Part shown: positions 1 to 12,004 of the stretch, piece by piece
Layout of the letters: each line of letters starts with the position of its first letter
How positions within the stretch are numbered: position 1 is the first letter of the stretch
Origin: Ceriagrion tenellum
Taxonomy: Eukaryota; Arthropoda; Insecta; Odonata; Coenagrionidae
Assembly (NCBI GenBank): GCA_963169105.1
Contig: OY720636.1
Location: forward strand, 137,817,747-137,881,746
Direction: 5' to 3'
Length of the DNA stretch: 64,000 bases
Notes under the pieces: model-generated
The model's input: only the letters and a program-made list of their open reading frames with translations
Databases searched by the model: none
What the model was told of the DNA's origin: nothing
Made by a program: the position numbers and the translations under genes

Positions 1-1356
1 TTCTTACTATGATAATAGCATAACAGTGTGGACATTTAGACTAGTACCTACCGATTCAAGTTGCTAGGCATGTACAAGAAAAGCTTTAGTAGAAAAGCCA
101 TGAAGTTACTCCGTAAATGAATGGAGGACCTCTGGAAGGAACTCTGAAGGATCCGCTGAAGGATCGAAACCTTGAAGTTCTATGGAAAATGACATTTATA
201 AGAACAATTCAGTGACTTTAAATTTCAGGGGATAGATTTAAAATGAAAATCACGTTTACTTAAACCAATTTTCATTCGGCCCTCTAGTTGTCATCTTATA
301 CAACTGATCTTTTTTGCGATTCTTGCGCATGAAAAATCCGACTCAATTGCAAGGTGTTCCAATATGTTTAGCAGCTGCAAAATACTTCGGCAAAATTTGT
401 GTTGGAGATCTCACAAAGCTCTATGTTTTAGAGTCAGTTTTGTAATCAAGAAACTCACAGCAGTGGGACCAGAGATTTACCATAAGTCTAATGAAAATAT
501 GTTAAATAATATATGATACAAGTATACATATTGAGTGATATTTTTCCCAAGAGTCTTCTATTTCCATTCAAGTCTTTGGGAGAAGTTATTCTTACACGAA
601 TATTATTCAGTATTTTATTGTGAAGAATATATCACTAAATGTGTTGGAATCATGCATAGAAATAACTTCAAAATGTTTGTTTTATTTAATCGATGGATTT
701 CAAAGTGAAGTTCTTTATAAAAATATATTTTTTATAGAGCTTTAAATAAACAAACCAAACTGATGATGAAATATTCAATGACGCTTCATCTACCGGATGC
801 AGAGTAGGGCAGTAAACGTAGGGCGAAAATAAATTGCTTCGTAAAAATACTGTAAATTAGTCCGAGCTTGGGAAAGAGCGCGCTTTGGGAAGAAATGTGA
901 GCTCGCTTTATGGGAAGGAGGGAAAAATTTGAAGGCGAGGAATCGGGGGAGCAGGTGAGAGTCTTGCGAAATGAGAGGGGTGATAACGAGTAGGAAATGA
1001 AAACCCTGCGTTGACTCGAGAAATCAGACACCGCGCGAATAGAATAGGAGACATTAAACTCCGACGAAATGAAAGACTTCTCCCTCCCCTATTTCTCACA
1101 ATTCTTCGATCCGTCCCAAATAAAGAAAAATTCCCCTAGAGTTTTAGGACCGAGTGAAGTTACATTCTGCTTGGAGTTCTCATGAATACTCCACCGCGTC
1201 AGTCAATCCACCACCTAACGTTTGATACGCAGCTCTCTTTCATCGTCATCAAGGAGATAATTAGATTTCTCGCTTTGACTCTTACGAAAAATGGTGCATT
1301 TTGTCTGATTACGAATTTTACCAAACTCATGTAATTCTTATTTCTTACTTAATTTG
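1..1356. other. No gene seen
   Basis: AT-rich DNA with only short open frames and no recognisable domain. Around 110-180 there is a small local repetition of GGAAG/GAAGGAT-type words. Nothing else could be supported. Confidence 0.6.
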
Positions 1357-1717
1357 TGTTATGAATTAACTTGCGAGCCAACCCGGAAGTGGTTGGCGCT
1401 AGTTGTAAATACTGAATGCGATGCTAGCGCTCCTGCTTTTGAACTATTGAGACGCTGTCGCGATCGGAGCGATCGCAGTCAGACACCAAATACTGGATAG
1501 TGTAGATGGGAAGCAGCGGGGCTGCTAATAAACCAGCTGCCGGAGAAATTACTTTACTTTGCTTATTCCTGTGCACTTTGCATTTTGCCTAACTTTGAGT
1601 TAACTTAAACCTGCTGGTCGTCCAAATGGAATCTCCGCCCTATTATGTATTGTATTAACTGCCTCACGCTGGCATGTATTCTGAATTTATTTTCTAAGGG
1701 ACTTAGTTCCGATAACA
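1357..1717. repeat. Candidate solo LTR (weak)
   Basis: A 361-bp segment begins TGTTAT and ends ATAACA, a short inverted end pair of the TG...CA type. It is more GC-rich than its flanks and holds an AATAAA polyadenylation-like signal in its middle (near 1528). No matching 4-6 bp target duplication is visible on the two sides and no second LTR copy lies in the window. It could be an old solo LTR or simply a GC-richer unique segment. Confidence 0.25.
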
Positions 1718-2550
1718 ATAGATGTTATTTTTGTTCTGATCTGCCGTTAATCTGTTGAATCTTGGCGTGTTCAATCATCCCAGTTTAATTGTTTCGTTGT
1801 ATAATTTTTTAGCATATTAACCTCTGTTCTTCCATGCGTTTCTTTATTTTTTAATTTACTTGTTCTTCAAACTAATTGGAATGAATATTAAGACGGTGGA
1901 TGACCAATTAACTCTAATTTTGACAAAATTTTAGTGATATGTGTTACACTTCTCATCTTAGGCTATTGTTTATATCAAATGCATTGAAGTATAAGCAAGT
2001 GGTGGTTAGCGGTGCCGCCGTGAGCGGGTTTTTTGTTGAGAGTAGAACCCGCAACTCCCGGTTGCTTTCTAGTTATCTCTGCACATGTTTTGTGACTTGT
2101 GTGCAAGTAGCGAGCATAGCGATATCTCAAATAGTATCAGTATTTGCAGTGTGTAGGGCATCGTTCTCCTTACTCATGACTACCTGTTTGTCCAGAGAAA
2201 TAGGTGACAGAAGTGAACAATGAGCATCGTGATTCCGATTTAAACTTATATTGGACAATAATTGTGCTTGTACACTGCTATGTTCGAGTCCTACAGTCAT
2301 TCATAAGTTAAATTAATTTGTATAAAATACATTAATTGTGCACCATTTAATTGTATCAAATATGAATATTATGATAATAATTTTTTTTACCTAGTGAGAG
2401 AAAACTTATAGTGCTTTATTTATCATTTAAAACATTTTCAAGTATGAATGAATACTGACGTATGCAACAGTGAGTTCTCACCCAATTGATTTATTTGTTG
2501 TTCACATAATCGATCTCCGTTAGCCGTCACGTGACCAAGATTTCACCGGT
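1718..2550. other. No gene seen
   Basis: AT-rich sequence. An open frame at 1939-2223 has no recognisable domain and no convincing splice or start context. Nothing else is supported. Confidence 0.55.
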
Positions 2551-2673
2551 TGCGATGCAATTTTGTTGTAAAGTGAATATACAAATACAAGCCAGGCTAT
2601 TTTTCTTATAAGTGCGAATTTTTGTCGTAGAGTGAATATAAAAATAAAAGCCTGGCTATTTTTCTTATAAATG
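2551..2673. repeat. Two-copy tandem repeat, about 62-bp unit
   Basis: Two adjacent copies (2551-2612 and 2613-2673) share the order TGCGA..., a GTGAATATA block, AAGCC(A/T)GGCTATTTTTC and TTATAA, with scattered mismatches. This is seen directly. Function unknown. Confidence 0.8.
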
Positions 2674-3168
2674 CGAAACTCGATCGATCACAAGTCTGTG
2701 CTTACACATCTATGTGTCACTTGCAAGCGACTTTCATGGCTACTGCCATCGACATATTATCCGTTGTTAATGCAGCATCGATGCTATATCGGCTTTGAAT
2801 AATGCGATGTTGTTGTCAACTTGTTTTCAGTTGTCGATGTAATAGTCATGTCAGCAATTGTTGAGGTTGGTCGGAGAGGTTGAAAAGTCACCTGATTATG
2901 GCATAACTGGTCTTAAAATGCAAACGGACTCAATACGGAAAAAATGGCTTCATAAATAATATACGATGTCGTTTTTCTCACTCGTATGGGTACGGTAGAA
3001 CTTTTCTCCTATTCTCCACCCTATGAACCCATAACAACGCACTGAGCCGGATACATTGTCTGAAGCTCTCTCAAAAGTTCATGGCGCTGCGCAGGAGGCA
3101 ATTTTGGAACACGGGCTTGCAAACTTCTGAAGTCGAGCCAAACGGGCGAGGAAGGATGTTGAGTTGGC

Positions 3169-3487
3169 ATGATCATCGAAAACTTTTTTTAGATTTCAAT
3201 GAGCTTGGAGTCAGAGAAGTTGTCTTTGGGGTAGAATATAACGCAAGATTTTTCGCTAAAAATCTAGTTTTGAAGACTCATCGTGAGACGAGTCAATACG
3301 GGCCGGAAATGAGTTCATAGCGATGCCAAGTCTTTAAGCGCTTGTATTGGCAGCAGTTATAATGGCTCACACCCTTCTTCCCCAATTCCAGAACAGTAGG
3401 GGTGATCGTCAAAACCTTTTTTCAGATATAAATGTGCTTGATCTAAGAAAAATTGTATTAGGGGCTGTGTATAACGCAGGATTTTTT
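3169..3487 (+). repeat. Diverged duplicated segment, about 233 bp apart
   Basis: A segment of about 85 bp at 3169-3253 recurs in diverged form at 3402-3487. Both run GATC(A/G)TC(G/A)AAA, then a T-rich block, then GAT(T/A)(T/C)AAT, and end with ATAACGCA(A/G)GATTTTT. Read on the + strand, both translate to related peptides of the pattern LF-D-N-L-R-V-G-YNA-FF, so the unit may derive from coding DNA. I do not recognise the family. Confidence 0.55.
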
Positions 3488-3925
3488 TGGAATCTTTGTT
3501 GAATGTTCTAATGTTTTGCCAAGAGTTTAAAATGTCACAATTTTAACCCATCTTGATAAAATTTTGACAATTTTGGTCGTGAGAATCGCTAAAATATTGT
3601 CCGAAGGTAAGTAAGAACCGCAACCCAGCAGGCATCGTGCGGCTGAGGAGTTCGATGCATGTGCAATCGGGAAAGGAAGAGAAATAGTAATATTTGATTA
3701 CACCAGGCTTTACTTGGTGCCATTTCGAGGTACCCCTCTTGTAAATGTATCAATTATTTTCCGAACTTAAATACATTTTTCCCTTATGGATTTCAACGCT
3801 ACATCGTCCTTTTTTATGTAATCCCCGTCATGGTGACGATGTACAATTATAGTTCATCGGGAATATGTATTCAACTCTTGAAAATTACGATGAGTTTTAT
3901 ATTTATAATAGAATTCCTCTTCTGA

Positions 3926-4198
3926 CGCAATCCCACGGAAAGAGCGGAGCGTTCTCTTTCATGTGATAACTTCAATGCTAGAGGTACAGAGTTTGCTGGT
4001 CAAAATATAGTTTCAAAGAAGCGGAAAATGAGATGCGATATGAAGAGGCCAATATTTGGTTCGCCAAGTGATATCTCATTGCACCAGCTTCCTACAAATG
4101 AGGATGAAATCAGATTCATAACAGGGTTCGGCATGCCAAGAAAGCTGAAAGAGACAGTAAGGATTTCGTTGTTTATTCCAGGACTCGTGCAGAAATAG
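3926..4198 (+). pseudogene. Unassigned open frame, transposon-like flavour
   Basis: A stop-free stretch of 90 codons ends at the TAG at 4196-4198 and follows an in-frame stop at 3923-3925. It has no ATG near its beginning, so if real it is an exon or a broken fragment. The peptide is charged and includes a KKRKMR basic patch, then PSDISLHQLPTNEDEIRF. That phrase resembles a motif I associate with uncharacterised ORFs in arthropod repeats, but I cannot name a family with confidence. No clear acceptor or donor was found. A chance ORF remains possible. Confidence 0.3.
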
Positions 4199-4739
4199 TG
4201 AGTTACGTCAATGGCGCGGGCATTAATCGCCTCGCCCGCTACGTACTTTCCGGGATACTTATCCTGATTGGCACTCCTATTTTTGTTTTTTCTAAGGGCA
4301 TTTTGCTCTTATGTATTACTACTTAACCATTTGAAATCACCCTCGGACAATATGTTTGCGTTCCTCAAGAAAAAAATGACCTTCCGCTTAATTAAACTTT
4401 TTACCAAAATGGAAATATTGTATAACCTTAAACCTCTTGATGTAGTCTCGGGATATTTCACAACAATTTAAAGAACAAACATTGAAATCTTTAAAAAAAT
4501 TTTTTTAAATATCCCCCTTTATCAACCTTTGGGGGAGGAAGACCACGAGCAGCCTTTCTAAATGCTGCCAATTCGAGCGCTCAGAGTATTCGTATCACTC
4601 AAAACTGCCTTCAGTCACGTTTTGATTCATCTTGCAATGAGATCTCACAATTGGATTTCCATTACAGTTATGGCGATAGATGGTATTAACCACATGCACA
4701 ATAGCCTTGCATACCAGCTTATTTCGCGAAGTAGTTTTG
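4199..4739. other. No gene seen
   Basis: AT-rich sequence with A/T runs near 4490-4510. The short open frames have no recognisable content. Confidence 0.55.
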
Positions 4740-5440
4740 TGCCCCTACTTCACCCTTTTTGCCGCTCCTCCCTCTCTTCTCCTCATTTCTTTCCCTTCAT
4801 CCTCCTACAACTATTAACTCCCCTCCTTATTGTGTGGGTCTGTGTAAGGAACTTTGGCGGGATCTATACCACGGCTATCACATATTGGCAGGTAAGCAGT
4901 CAAATGGAGGAAAAATTGAAGCAATTGAAATGGTGGGCATGGGGAGGGATGACCACAGGGACAAAAAGCTTCGTCTAAAATCTTCGGAAACTCGGTTGGA
5001 AGTGTGGGAAACAAGGAGTTAACAAACGCTTCATCATTGGCGACTGCTCAAAGGAGATATTTGTCGGGGGTTGGGAGAGTGACTGAGGCGTAAGGGAGGT
5101 GGAAATGGGGTGGTAAGCAGAGAGGAGAAGAGGTAAAGGGGTGGGGGCAGGGAGTAGGATGAGGGATGTGTAAATAGTGGTGGCTGGGTCGGGGGAGATG
5201 GATGAAAGGAGAGAATTGGTTGGAAGTTTAGGAGAGCAACGTGTGGAGGAGGCTGATGGCGCGAAAAAAGGAATATCCGTGGTTTCGGCGGAGGGTTTAT
5301 GTGAGAGAGCATCCAAGGGAAGCGATTGAATCGGAAGGTATGATTTCCTGGTCGGCGTGAGTGTTCAGAGGAAAGTGGCGGGAAATAGAATGGGAAGAGA
5401 GAAGGAGAGAGAGGGAGAGGAAATAGAGGAAAATCAGCCA
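4740..5440. other. Strand-skewed GC-richer island
   Basis: The + strand is pyrimidine-rich to about 4830 and then strongly G/purine-rich from about 4900 to 5430 (runs of GGGAGG, GGAGAAG, GAGAGAG). Several overlapping stop-free frames exist on both strands because stop codons are rare in such composition. Their peptides are low-complexity Pro/Ser/Leu or Gly/Arg and are not evidence of genes. Confidence 0.6.
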
Positions 5441-7859
5441 GTCCTTGTCAGAAATGAATTTAGGTAAAAAGATATAACACCATAAAACATTATGAGATCA
5501 TTAAGATCTCGTTAAAAATAGTTTATGAATGAAATTTTTATTTCTGAATAAATAATTTACTGTATTTGACTTATCAATGAACTTGTTGAATCTCACAATT
5601 AATATGGCTCAGTAGGCAGAATAAGTAATGATAAGCCGGAAAACGGCATGCATGACAAGTGAATTAATGCAATGGAGTAATTTTTAGTACACAAAGAAAG
5701 CATAACATAGGTGATTGAATAACCAATTTACTACTATTCATGTAAAGGGTTAAAAATTTTGCAATATCCATGGCAAAATAAATGCAACATCCGTGATGAA
5801 CTAAACAACATTTTTTAGAATAATTCCTTATGACATGAATTCTCATAATTGACTAAAATTAATACTTATATTAAGTAAAGAAGAAATAGCCTGCACGTTT
5901 TTTATAAGTATTTTTAAAGATCAGAGTTGCTATTAATGCCCTGTACCTGAAAGAGCAACTTTTGAGTTGTGTAACATTAGTTATACATCATAAGTATTAA
6001 TTGTATATTTATACATCCAAGTATGGCCAGGAAACTTGCCGTGCTTACTAAGGCAATCCCTTTTAGCCTACTACCGGCCTTAAAACGGGTGTAAAATTAT
6101 TGAAGAGAAAATATACATTATCTAAATTATAAATGGAACATATTTTACCTGTGCACTGGATGCAATGGAACAGAAGGAGACAAAAAGGGATACTATTGAA
6201 TTGGGATGAGCGGGCGGAGGACCAGTGAAATATCCATTCCAGGAAGCCTACGGAACAGGATAGTATTTTTTCGAGCATACATGCTAGCGAAAATGCCGCG
6301 CTGTAAATATAAGCTAGTCAGACGGAAATACCGTGGCATTTCAAATCCGACCAGCCTTTCCGCTTGTAATTTTTAACACGTCGGAATAGTTCCGAGATGA
6401 CCTGGCATTTACATCAATTTTCATCGCATCAAAATCTTATTCCCACCTTGGGAAATAATCGTCTAGTAATCTCCCTCTCCTCCGTTGTATCAAAAGAACT
6501 AATTAATGCGCATTAGGTATATTGTTAATCTTTGCTTCATTGTTGGGTACCAAAATATGTCAAAAACTGCTGCCAACTACATAGTTGTAGCAACATAGAT
6601 CTAAAAATCGTCCGTACTAGATGATAGTGCAGTTGAAATATTCTGATTTAGCGCAGAAAGAAAGGAAATGAAAAGTAAGAATTTTTTTCACGATCGTAAA
6701 ATTGAAATAACGTCATTGTTGAAATAATCATTGTTTTTTCGACCATGTGATTCTCTCCCTTAAACGGCATTGGAAGCATTAAAAATAATCTGCAGTATTA
6801 TCAACTACGTTGTTATTTTGGACAAACTTTGTTAACGATTTTGAGCTTATATTTAATCAATTTTCGCCAAAAATTGGCTCAGAAATGGAGGCCAGTCCAA
6901 ATAATATCTACCCAGGCTTTTTCCAAAGTATCAATGTTACGGCCATATTTACTACTTGATTTGAAAGCTACAATATGTTCAATGCTGTTTCATAGGTACA
7001 TTATTAAACATGCATTTTTTCAAGAAAAATGCGCTCTTCTCGCTTAATACAACTCGAGATACACTTAAAAATGGTTACAAAGAGTTGAAGCAAACTACGT
7101 TAGCGGATCGGGGTTGAAAATATACAGAGCAGGGATTCCAGAACTTTCTCATTCAAAAAGAAAGAAAAAGGAAATTTTACGAGTAGAGAGTTTTCTGGGC
7201 AAGACGGAGATGGAGTGGACTTAGATAGGGCCGTTGAGGATTTCTGACTGGGAAGAGATTGGCATTCTTCCATTCGTTAAGGCTGACGTATTCGAATACC
7301 TGCGGGAAAATTATTCCTTTCGGAAGTCTGATCGTAGACGCTCAAGGAAAAAAGGCTGCCTCTTCTCTTATTCAATTTATCCGTAATATTCGTGGGTAAC
7401 TGATGAAACGAGGAATCTCCTCTTTTTCCCGTTTCCACAATTCGGTAGCGTTAAAGGCGACGTGTTGTTCAAGGATTGCGCATTCTCATCTCACGGGATT
7501 GCTTTTCCTCGAGCGGGGCGCGCGAAAACATCGATGGCTGGGCTTGATTCGGGTGAAAATGCACAATGACGATAAAAAGTGGAGGCAGGCAGTAATTTCA
7601 GTACTCCGCTTCACTTTATTTTGCTCGCGATGATAAGCACAAAAAATGCTGAGGGAGGAGTAGGAAAAAATACGCCATCTCACCGTCAATGCTAACATTT
7701 CGTCCCAGTATTTCGCGGTGGCAGTATTTTTTTATCATTCAAAACTGCGGAGCCGCAGATATCACAGTTTGTTGGAAAAATAAATAAAATGAGCGAAGAA
7801 GGGATTGGGAAAATATTAACCTGCCAGAATTCCGCTGTTGGAGGTATATACCCCACCCC
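5441..7859. other. No gene seen
   Basis: AT-rich sequence with short, unrelated open frames on both strands. No repeat of note, RNA gene or domain was recognised. Confidence 0.55.
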
Positions 7860-8610
7860 CCTCAATTTGTGACAAACATCTCGCGATGAATTTGTTTTTT
7901 TTTATTATTATTATTTGTCAAGGGAGAGAAAGAGAGAGAACAGGGTAATGGAAAAACTAAAATAAGTTTAAAAAATTTCAATGCTTTCCTCGGAGAGATG
8001 GAAAGGACGACGAGACGGAAAGATGGGAAAGGAGTTGGAAATGGATTGGAGAGGAACGCAATAACATCGAAAGTGAGCGAGGTTGAAGAAGATAGGCGAC
8101 GAGTGGTTGGTGGGCGTAGGGGGGCAACTCCGACGGGTTGGGGCGTCCTGAGGGTCTTCTGGAGGGTTTCTTTTGAGTTAGGAGGTGGGAGGCAAGAGTC
8201 GGGGAGGTGAAGGCAAACACAAAAGGTAGGCTTGCGTCTTGTAGGGATCCTGGAGGTGGTGAAACGGGGTGACAAGGCGGGAAAGGGAGGAAGGAATGGC
8301 TGGAGCATCGCTGAGTCGGGGGGTTGGAATCAAGGGGTTGTTTGGGATCGCAGGGGTGGAGAAAAAGATGCGGCCCCAAGAGGGAGGTTCGGGTGGAGAG
8401 AGGAACGTGGGGGAGGAAGAAGATAAGGAAAGAAGGAGAAAAAGCGGAGAGGATGAGGAGGAAGTGGAGGAGGAATGTAGAGGCGAGCGAAGAGGCGGCA
8501 TTTCGCACCTAGAGGAGGTCTGAGAAGAGCAGGGGGTGTATTTCTTCAGGACGAGAATGCAATTTCAGGAGACAGGCAATAAACTCTCTCTCTCTCTCCC
8601 TCTCTGGACC
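7860..8610. other. G/purine-rich island with a (TC)n tract
   Basis: From about 7980 to 8520 the + strand is almost entirely G and A rich, followed by a CT microsatellite at about 8584-8604. Overlapping long frames on both strands (for example 7978-8508 on -, 8269-8523 on +) all translate to low-complexity peptides, as expected from composition. No domain is seen. Confidence 0.6.
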
Positions 8611-9875
8611 CGTTTGTTTATTTGTCGCAATGGATTTGGGGCAAGGTTAAGGCTGCGTGAGGAATTCGCCGAAGGATTTGAGTGCTTTCGAATTTGCATG
8701 GGTAATCTCGGGTGGCAGTTAAGATATTCCACCGGGTGTGTTTTATGGGTCGGGACGGCGTGCTGGTTCGTTTTGGACAGAGCTTATATTTTTCCTTGAT
8801 GGACGATCGTGAGTGTAAGTAAATTATGACGAGGTGTAAATATTACGAGCGAATATTTAGTGTTTTATCGCGGTAGTGAAGCACTCACGTCTGTAAATTT
8901 GTCGGATATCAACTCAGTCATTGTACATTCTAGTACATTCGAAGTTAAGACTACATGATATTATTGAAATGTACATGGGTGCAACGACGTGTTAGTGGGT
9001 GCAGAGCATAGCCATCTGATTAAGGTAGTTTGAGCAAAATATCAATTTACTGAGGAATTAATGAATTTGGTCTCAATCTAAGGAAAACTATATCACCCTT
9101 CTAATGACACCAAAAATTCAGCCCCTTAACACATTACTTTCGGAGATAATTTCCAAAAAAATACCAACCATTTTATATGGAAAATGGTGCGTGTATGCAC
9201 TCCAGAGAGACATTATTTACAAAATGAGGTATTCCTAGCACTTAGATGTCGTAAAAAACTAGCAGCGTGCAGTTTGTATGCTTTCTCAACTATATTTGAA
9301 AATTAATCATATTTTAACCGCAGTAGATTCTTGGGTATCACAAAAAACCTTCCGTTTTGATGGAGTTTCAAACGCACCGCGCGAAAAAAATGAGTCGAAC
9401 TTAAGACTTATTTAGATATTTTCATTCAATTACTTACAATTTCTGTCATATAAAACTATATTATAACACCATTAATAATGCAATGTTTTATTGATGTGTC
9501 CTAAAGATGGCGAAATTAAAAACGTAAAATTTGAATATGGTCTCTCTTATGACTAGGGAACAATCTCGCTCGGACTACCTTTACACTCAACAATTAATAA
9601 AGCATGGTAATCAAAACTCGATAATAGCAAACCAGTTTAATATCAACGTGTTAAATAATATGTCGTTCAGGTTAGGAACAAGCACTTTAATCACTCCTAG
9701 TCTTCATAGAGAGCTTCAATTAACTTCCAATAAAGGTAGGATAATTAAATACATTTTCAACCAGAAGGCCGCGAGTTTGAATTTCACGTTGGGCAATGAC
9801 GTAATTTTTCCTTAACTAACTTACCAGACGGCATCTGAATAGTTAAAAATCCTTGCACAACAGAGTCAGCACAGG
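8611..9875. other. No gene seen
   Basis: AT-rich. Two open frames (8536-8799 and 9531-9815, both +) show no recognisable family, start context or splice sites. Confidence 0.55.
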
Positions 9876-11990
9876 ATGCAAGGACCTCGGAAGATAAAAA
9901 GATGGAAAAAAAGAGGAGTAGCTATAGTATTTAACGAAAACTTGGGGATGAAGGTAGTAAATATTGAACAGGTGAACGACAGGATACTAGTGGTAGAAAA
10001 AAACGCAAACTCTACAAATTTCGTATTGGTCCAGGTGTACATACCTACAAGAAATCAATGGGAGGAAGAGGTGGATGGGATATATGAACAACTGGAGGAG
10101 ATCACATAAGTCCTGGGCAGGAAAACCTAATAATGTCGGACGACTGGAATGCAGTAGTGGGGGAAGGGAGAGATGGATATGGAGATGGATGCAGGGGAAT
10201 AAAGATGCGGAACTTGGAAACATTGAGAGAGGAAAAAGGGAGGGAATACTAAGAGATTGTGGAAAGGTACATAGGCTAAGCCAAGGAAAAGAGGAAAAAT
10301 GGGAAATTATAAAAACAGACATAGCAATAGCGGTGGAGAAAACAATAGGATCAATGGAAAGTAGGTTGATAAAGAAGCTAACGGTTGCGACAGAAATGAC
10401 TAGGCAAATAGAGGAGAGAAGAAAGTGGTAATACGTCAACACCAACCTAGGTAAGACGTAGTATAAGGAGTTAAATAATCAACTCTGGCGATAGCCAATC
10501 AGGCGAAGGAAAAAATTTGTAAAGGCTATGTCAGGATATGGAAAAAGCAGCAAAAAGAAGGGAAAGCGGGTGCAATATACGCTAAATTAAAATTGCTGTT
10601 GGGAACTATAGGACGACAAACGTTACCAGAGATAATGGACTGAAGAGGCAGACCATTAATCGAGCCAGAAGACATTCTAAATAGGTGGAGAAAATACGTG
10701 GAGAATCTACATGCCAGCGATAGTAGACCATCTAATTTAGATATAGAATATGAGGGAAACTAGTTTAAATTAACGTCGGGCCAAGAATACTGACAGTGAA
10801 ATAGGGAATGCATTGAAAAATTTGAAGGATATAAAAACTGTAGGAATGGATAACCTACCTTGAGACCTAATGAATTTAGATAACTAAGGAAGGAAAGCTT
10901 TTTGGAACTTAGTCGTCGGATCTACAAGGAAGGTCATAGGACTTCGTGAAAACAGTCCTTAATCCTATCCCGAAGAAGAAATAAGAGCCAGAATGAGAGA
11001 ACTATTGAACAGTCAGTTGGATTTCTCACGCAGCCAAAGTTTTACTTAGAATAATCAATAATAGGTTGGAGAGTAAGTCCGATTACTACATCAGCGAGGA
11101 CCAGTTTGAGTCTCGGAAGGGAAGGTCAACTCGAGATGCAATTGCGGTGATTAGAACACATATAGAAAAACAAATTGAGTGTAATGAGGATGTTTTCGTT
11201 TACTATGTGGATTTCGTAAAAGCATTTGACAAAGAAAATTGGTCAAATATGACGGAGATACTCGGGAATATGTGAATAGATTGGCGAGACAGGAGACAAA
11301 TCAGAATCTTAATAGTGTCGTAAAGGGCGTAGGTGAGGGTGGCCGACGGTGAATCAGGGTGGGCAACTATCGGTCGCGGGGTAAGGTTGGTGCCTGTTGT
11401 CGACTTCAGTTTCTAAGAATTGTATTGAGGAAATGGTAGGACTGGCACTGTAATAACTCGAAGAGGGAATCAAAGAGGGATGGCAGCTGATATAGTTGGT
11501 CAACTTAGCAATCAGGCGTTGGTTATCTTTGAAGGAACTACAAGCGTTAGTTGATACTTTATATATTCAGTGCGGGAAGTTCGGAATGAAGATAAACCGC
11601 AAGAAGACGATAGTTATCAGATTCTCTGGGATGGTAGCAAAGCTAGCCATTAAAGTCGGAGAGCACACACTCTAGCAAGTAGAACATTTTATTTTCTTAG
11701 ACAATACGCTTGAAGAGAATTGGCTGCGTAGAAAAAATATAATCAGAAAAGCGTTTGCCAAGGAGACCTTTGGTAATTGAACGGAGCTGACGACGGGGAC
11801 CTTAGGTAAAGATGTGTAGAAGAGGTTGGTGAAGAGTTCGGTAAAAGGAGCAGAAACTTGGAACAGCAGACAGGAGGTCGAGAATAGGCTGCAGACATTT
11901 GAGATGTGGGTGCGGAAAAGGATGGAGAAACAGAGGTGGACGTAAAGGAGGAATAACGTCGAAATTCTCGATATGTGAGGAAAGGAAACT
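9876..11990 (+). pseudogene. Decayed LINE copy 1 (non-LTR retrotransposon)
   Basis: Fragments of one LINE polyprotein appear in order on the + strand, broken by stops and frameshifts. The first is an AP-endonuclease piece (about 9876-10170) with RGVAIVFNEN, VQVYIPT and then DWNAVVGEG. A linker follows with an EERRKW ending (to 10430), then an RWRKYVENL segment (about 10690). The reverse transcriptase part (about 10800-11275) has DQFESRKGRSTRDAI and VYYVDFVKAFD. A palm/thumb-type segment with FGMKINRKKT lies near 11585, and a C-terminal tail runs to about 11960. Part of the endonuclease seems deleted between DWNAVVGEG and the linker. The motif set resembles RTE/BovB-type LINEs, though clade assignment is uncertain. 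The copy is certainly non-functional. Confidence 0.85.
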
Positions 11991-12004
11991 TCTGAATAAA
12001 ATCC

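Noticed and set aside
4562..5316. Several 90-140 codon frames
   Set aside because: Mutually overlapping on both strands in skewed sequence, with no recognisable motif.
7978..8508. 176-codon frame on - as a gene
   Set aside because: It results from a purine-only opposite strand. Six overlapping frames are open here and all give biased peptides.
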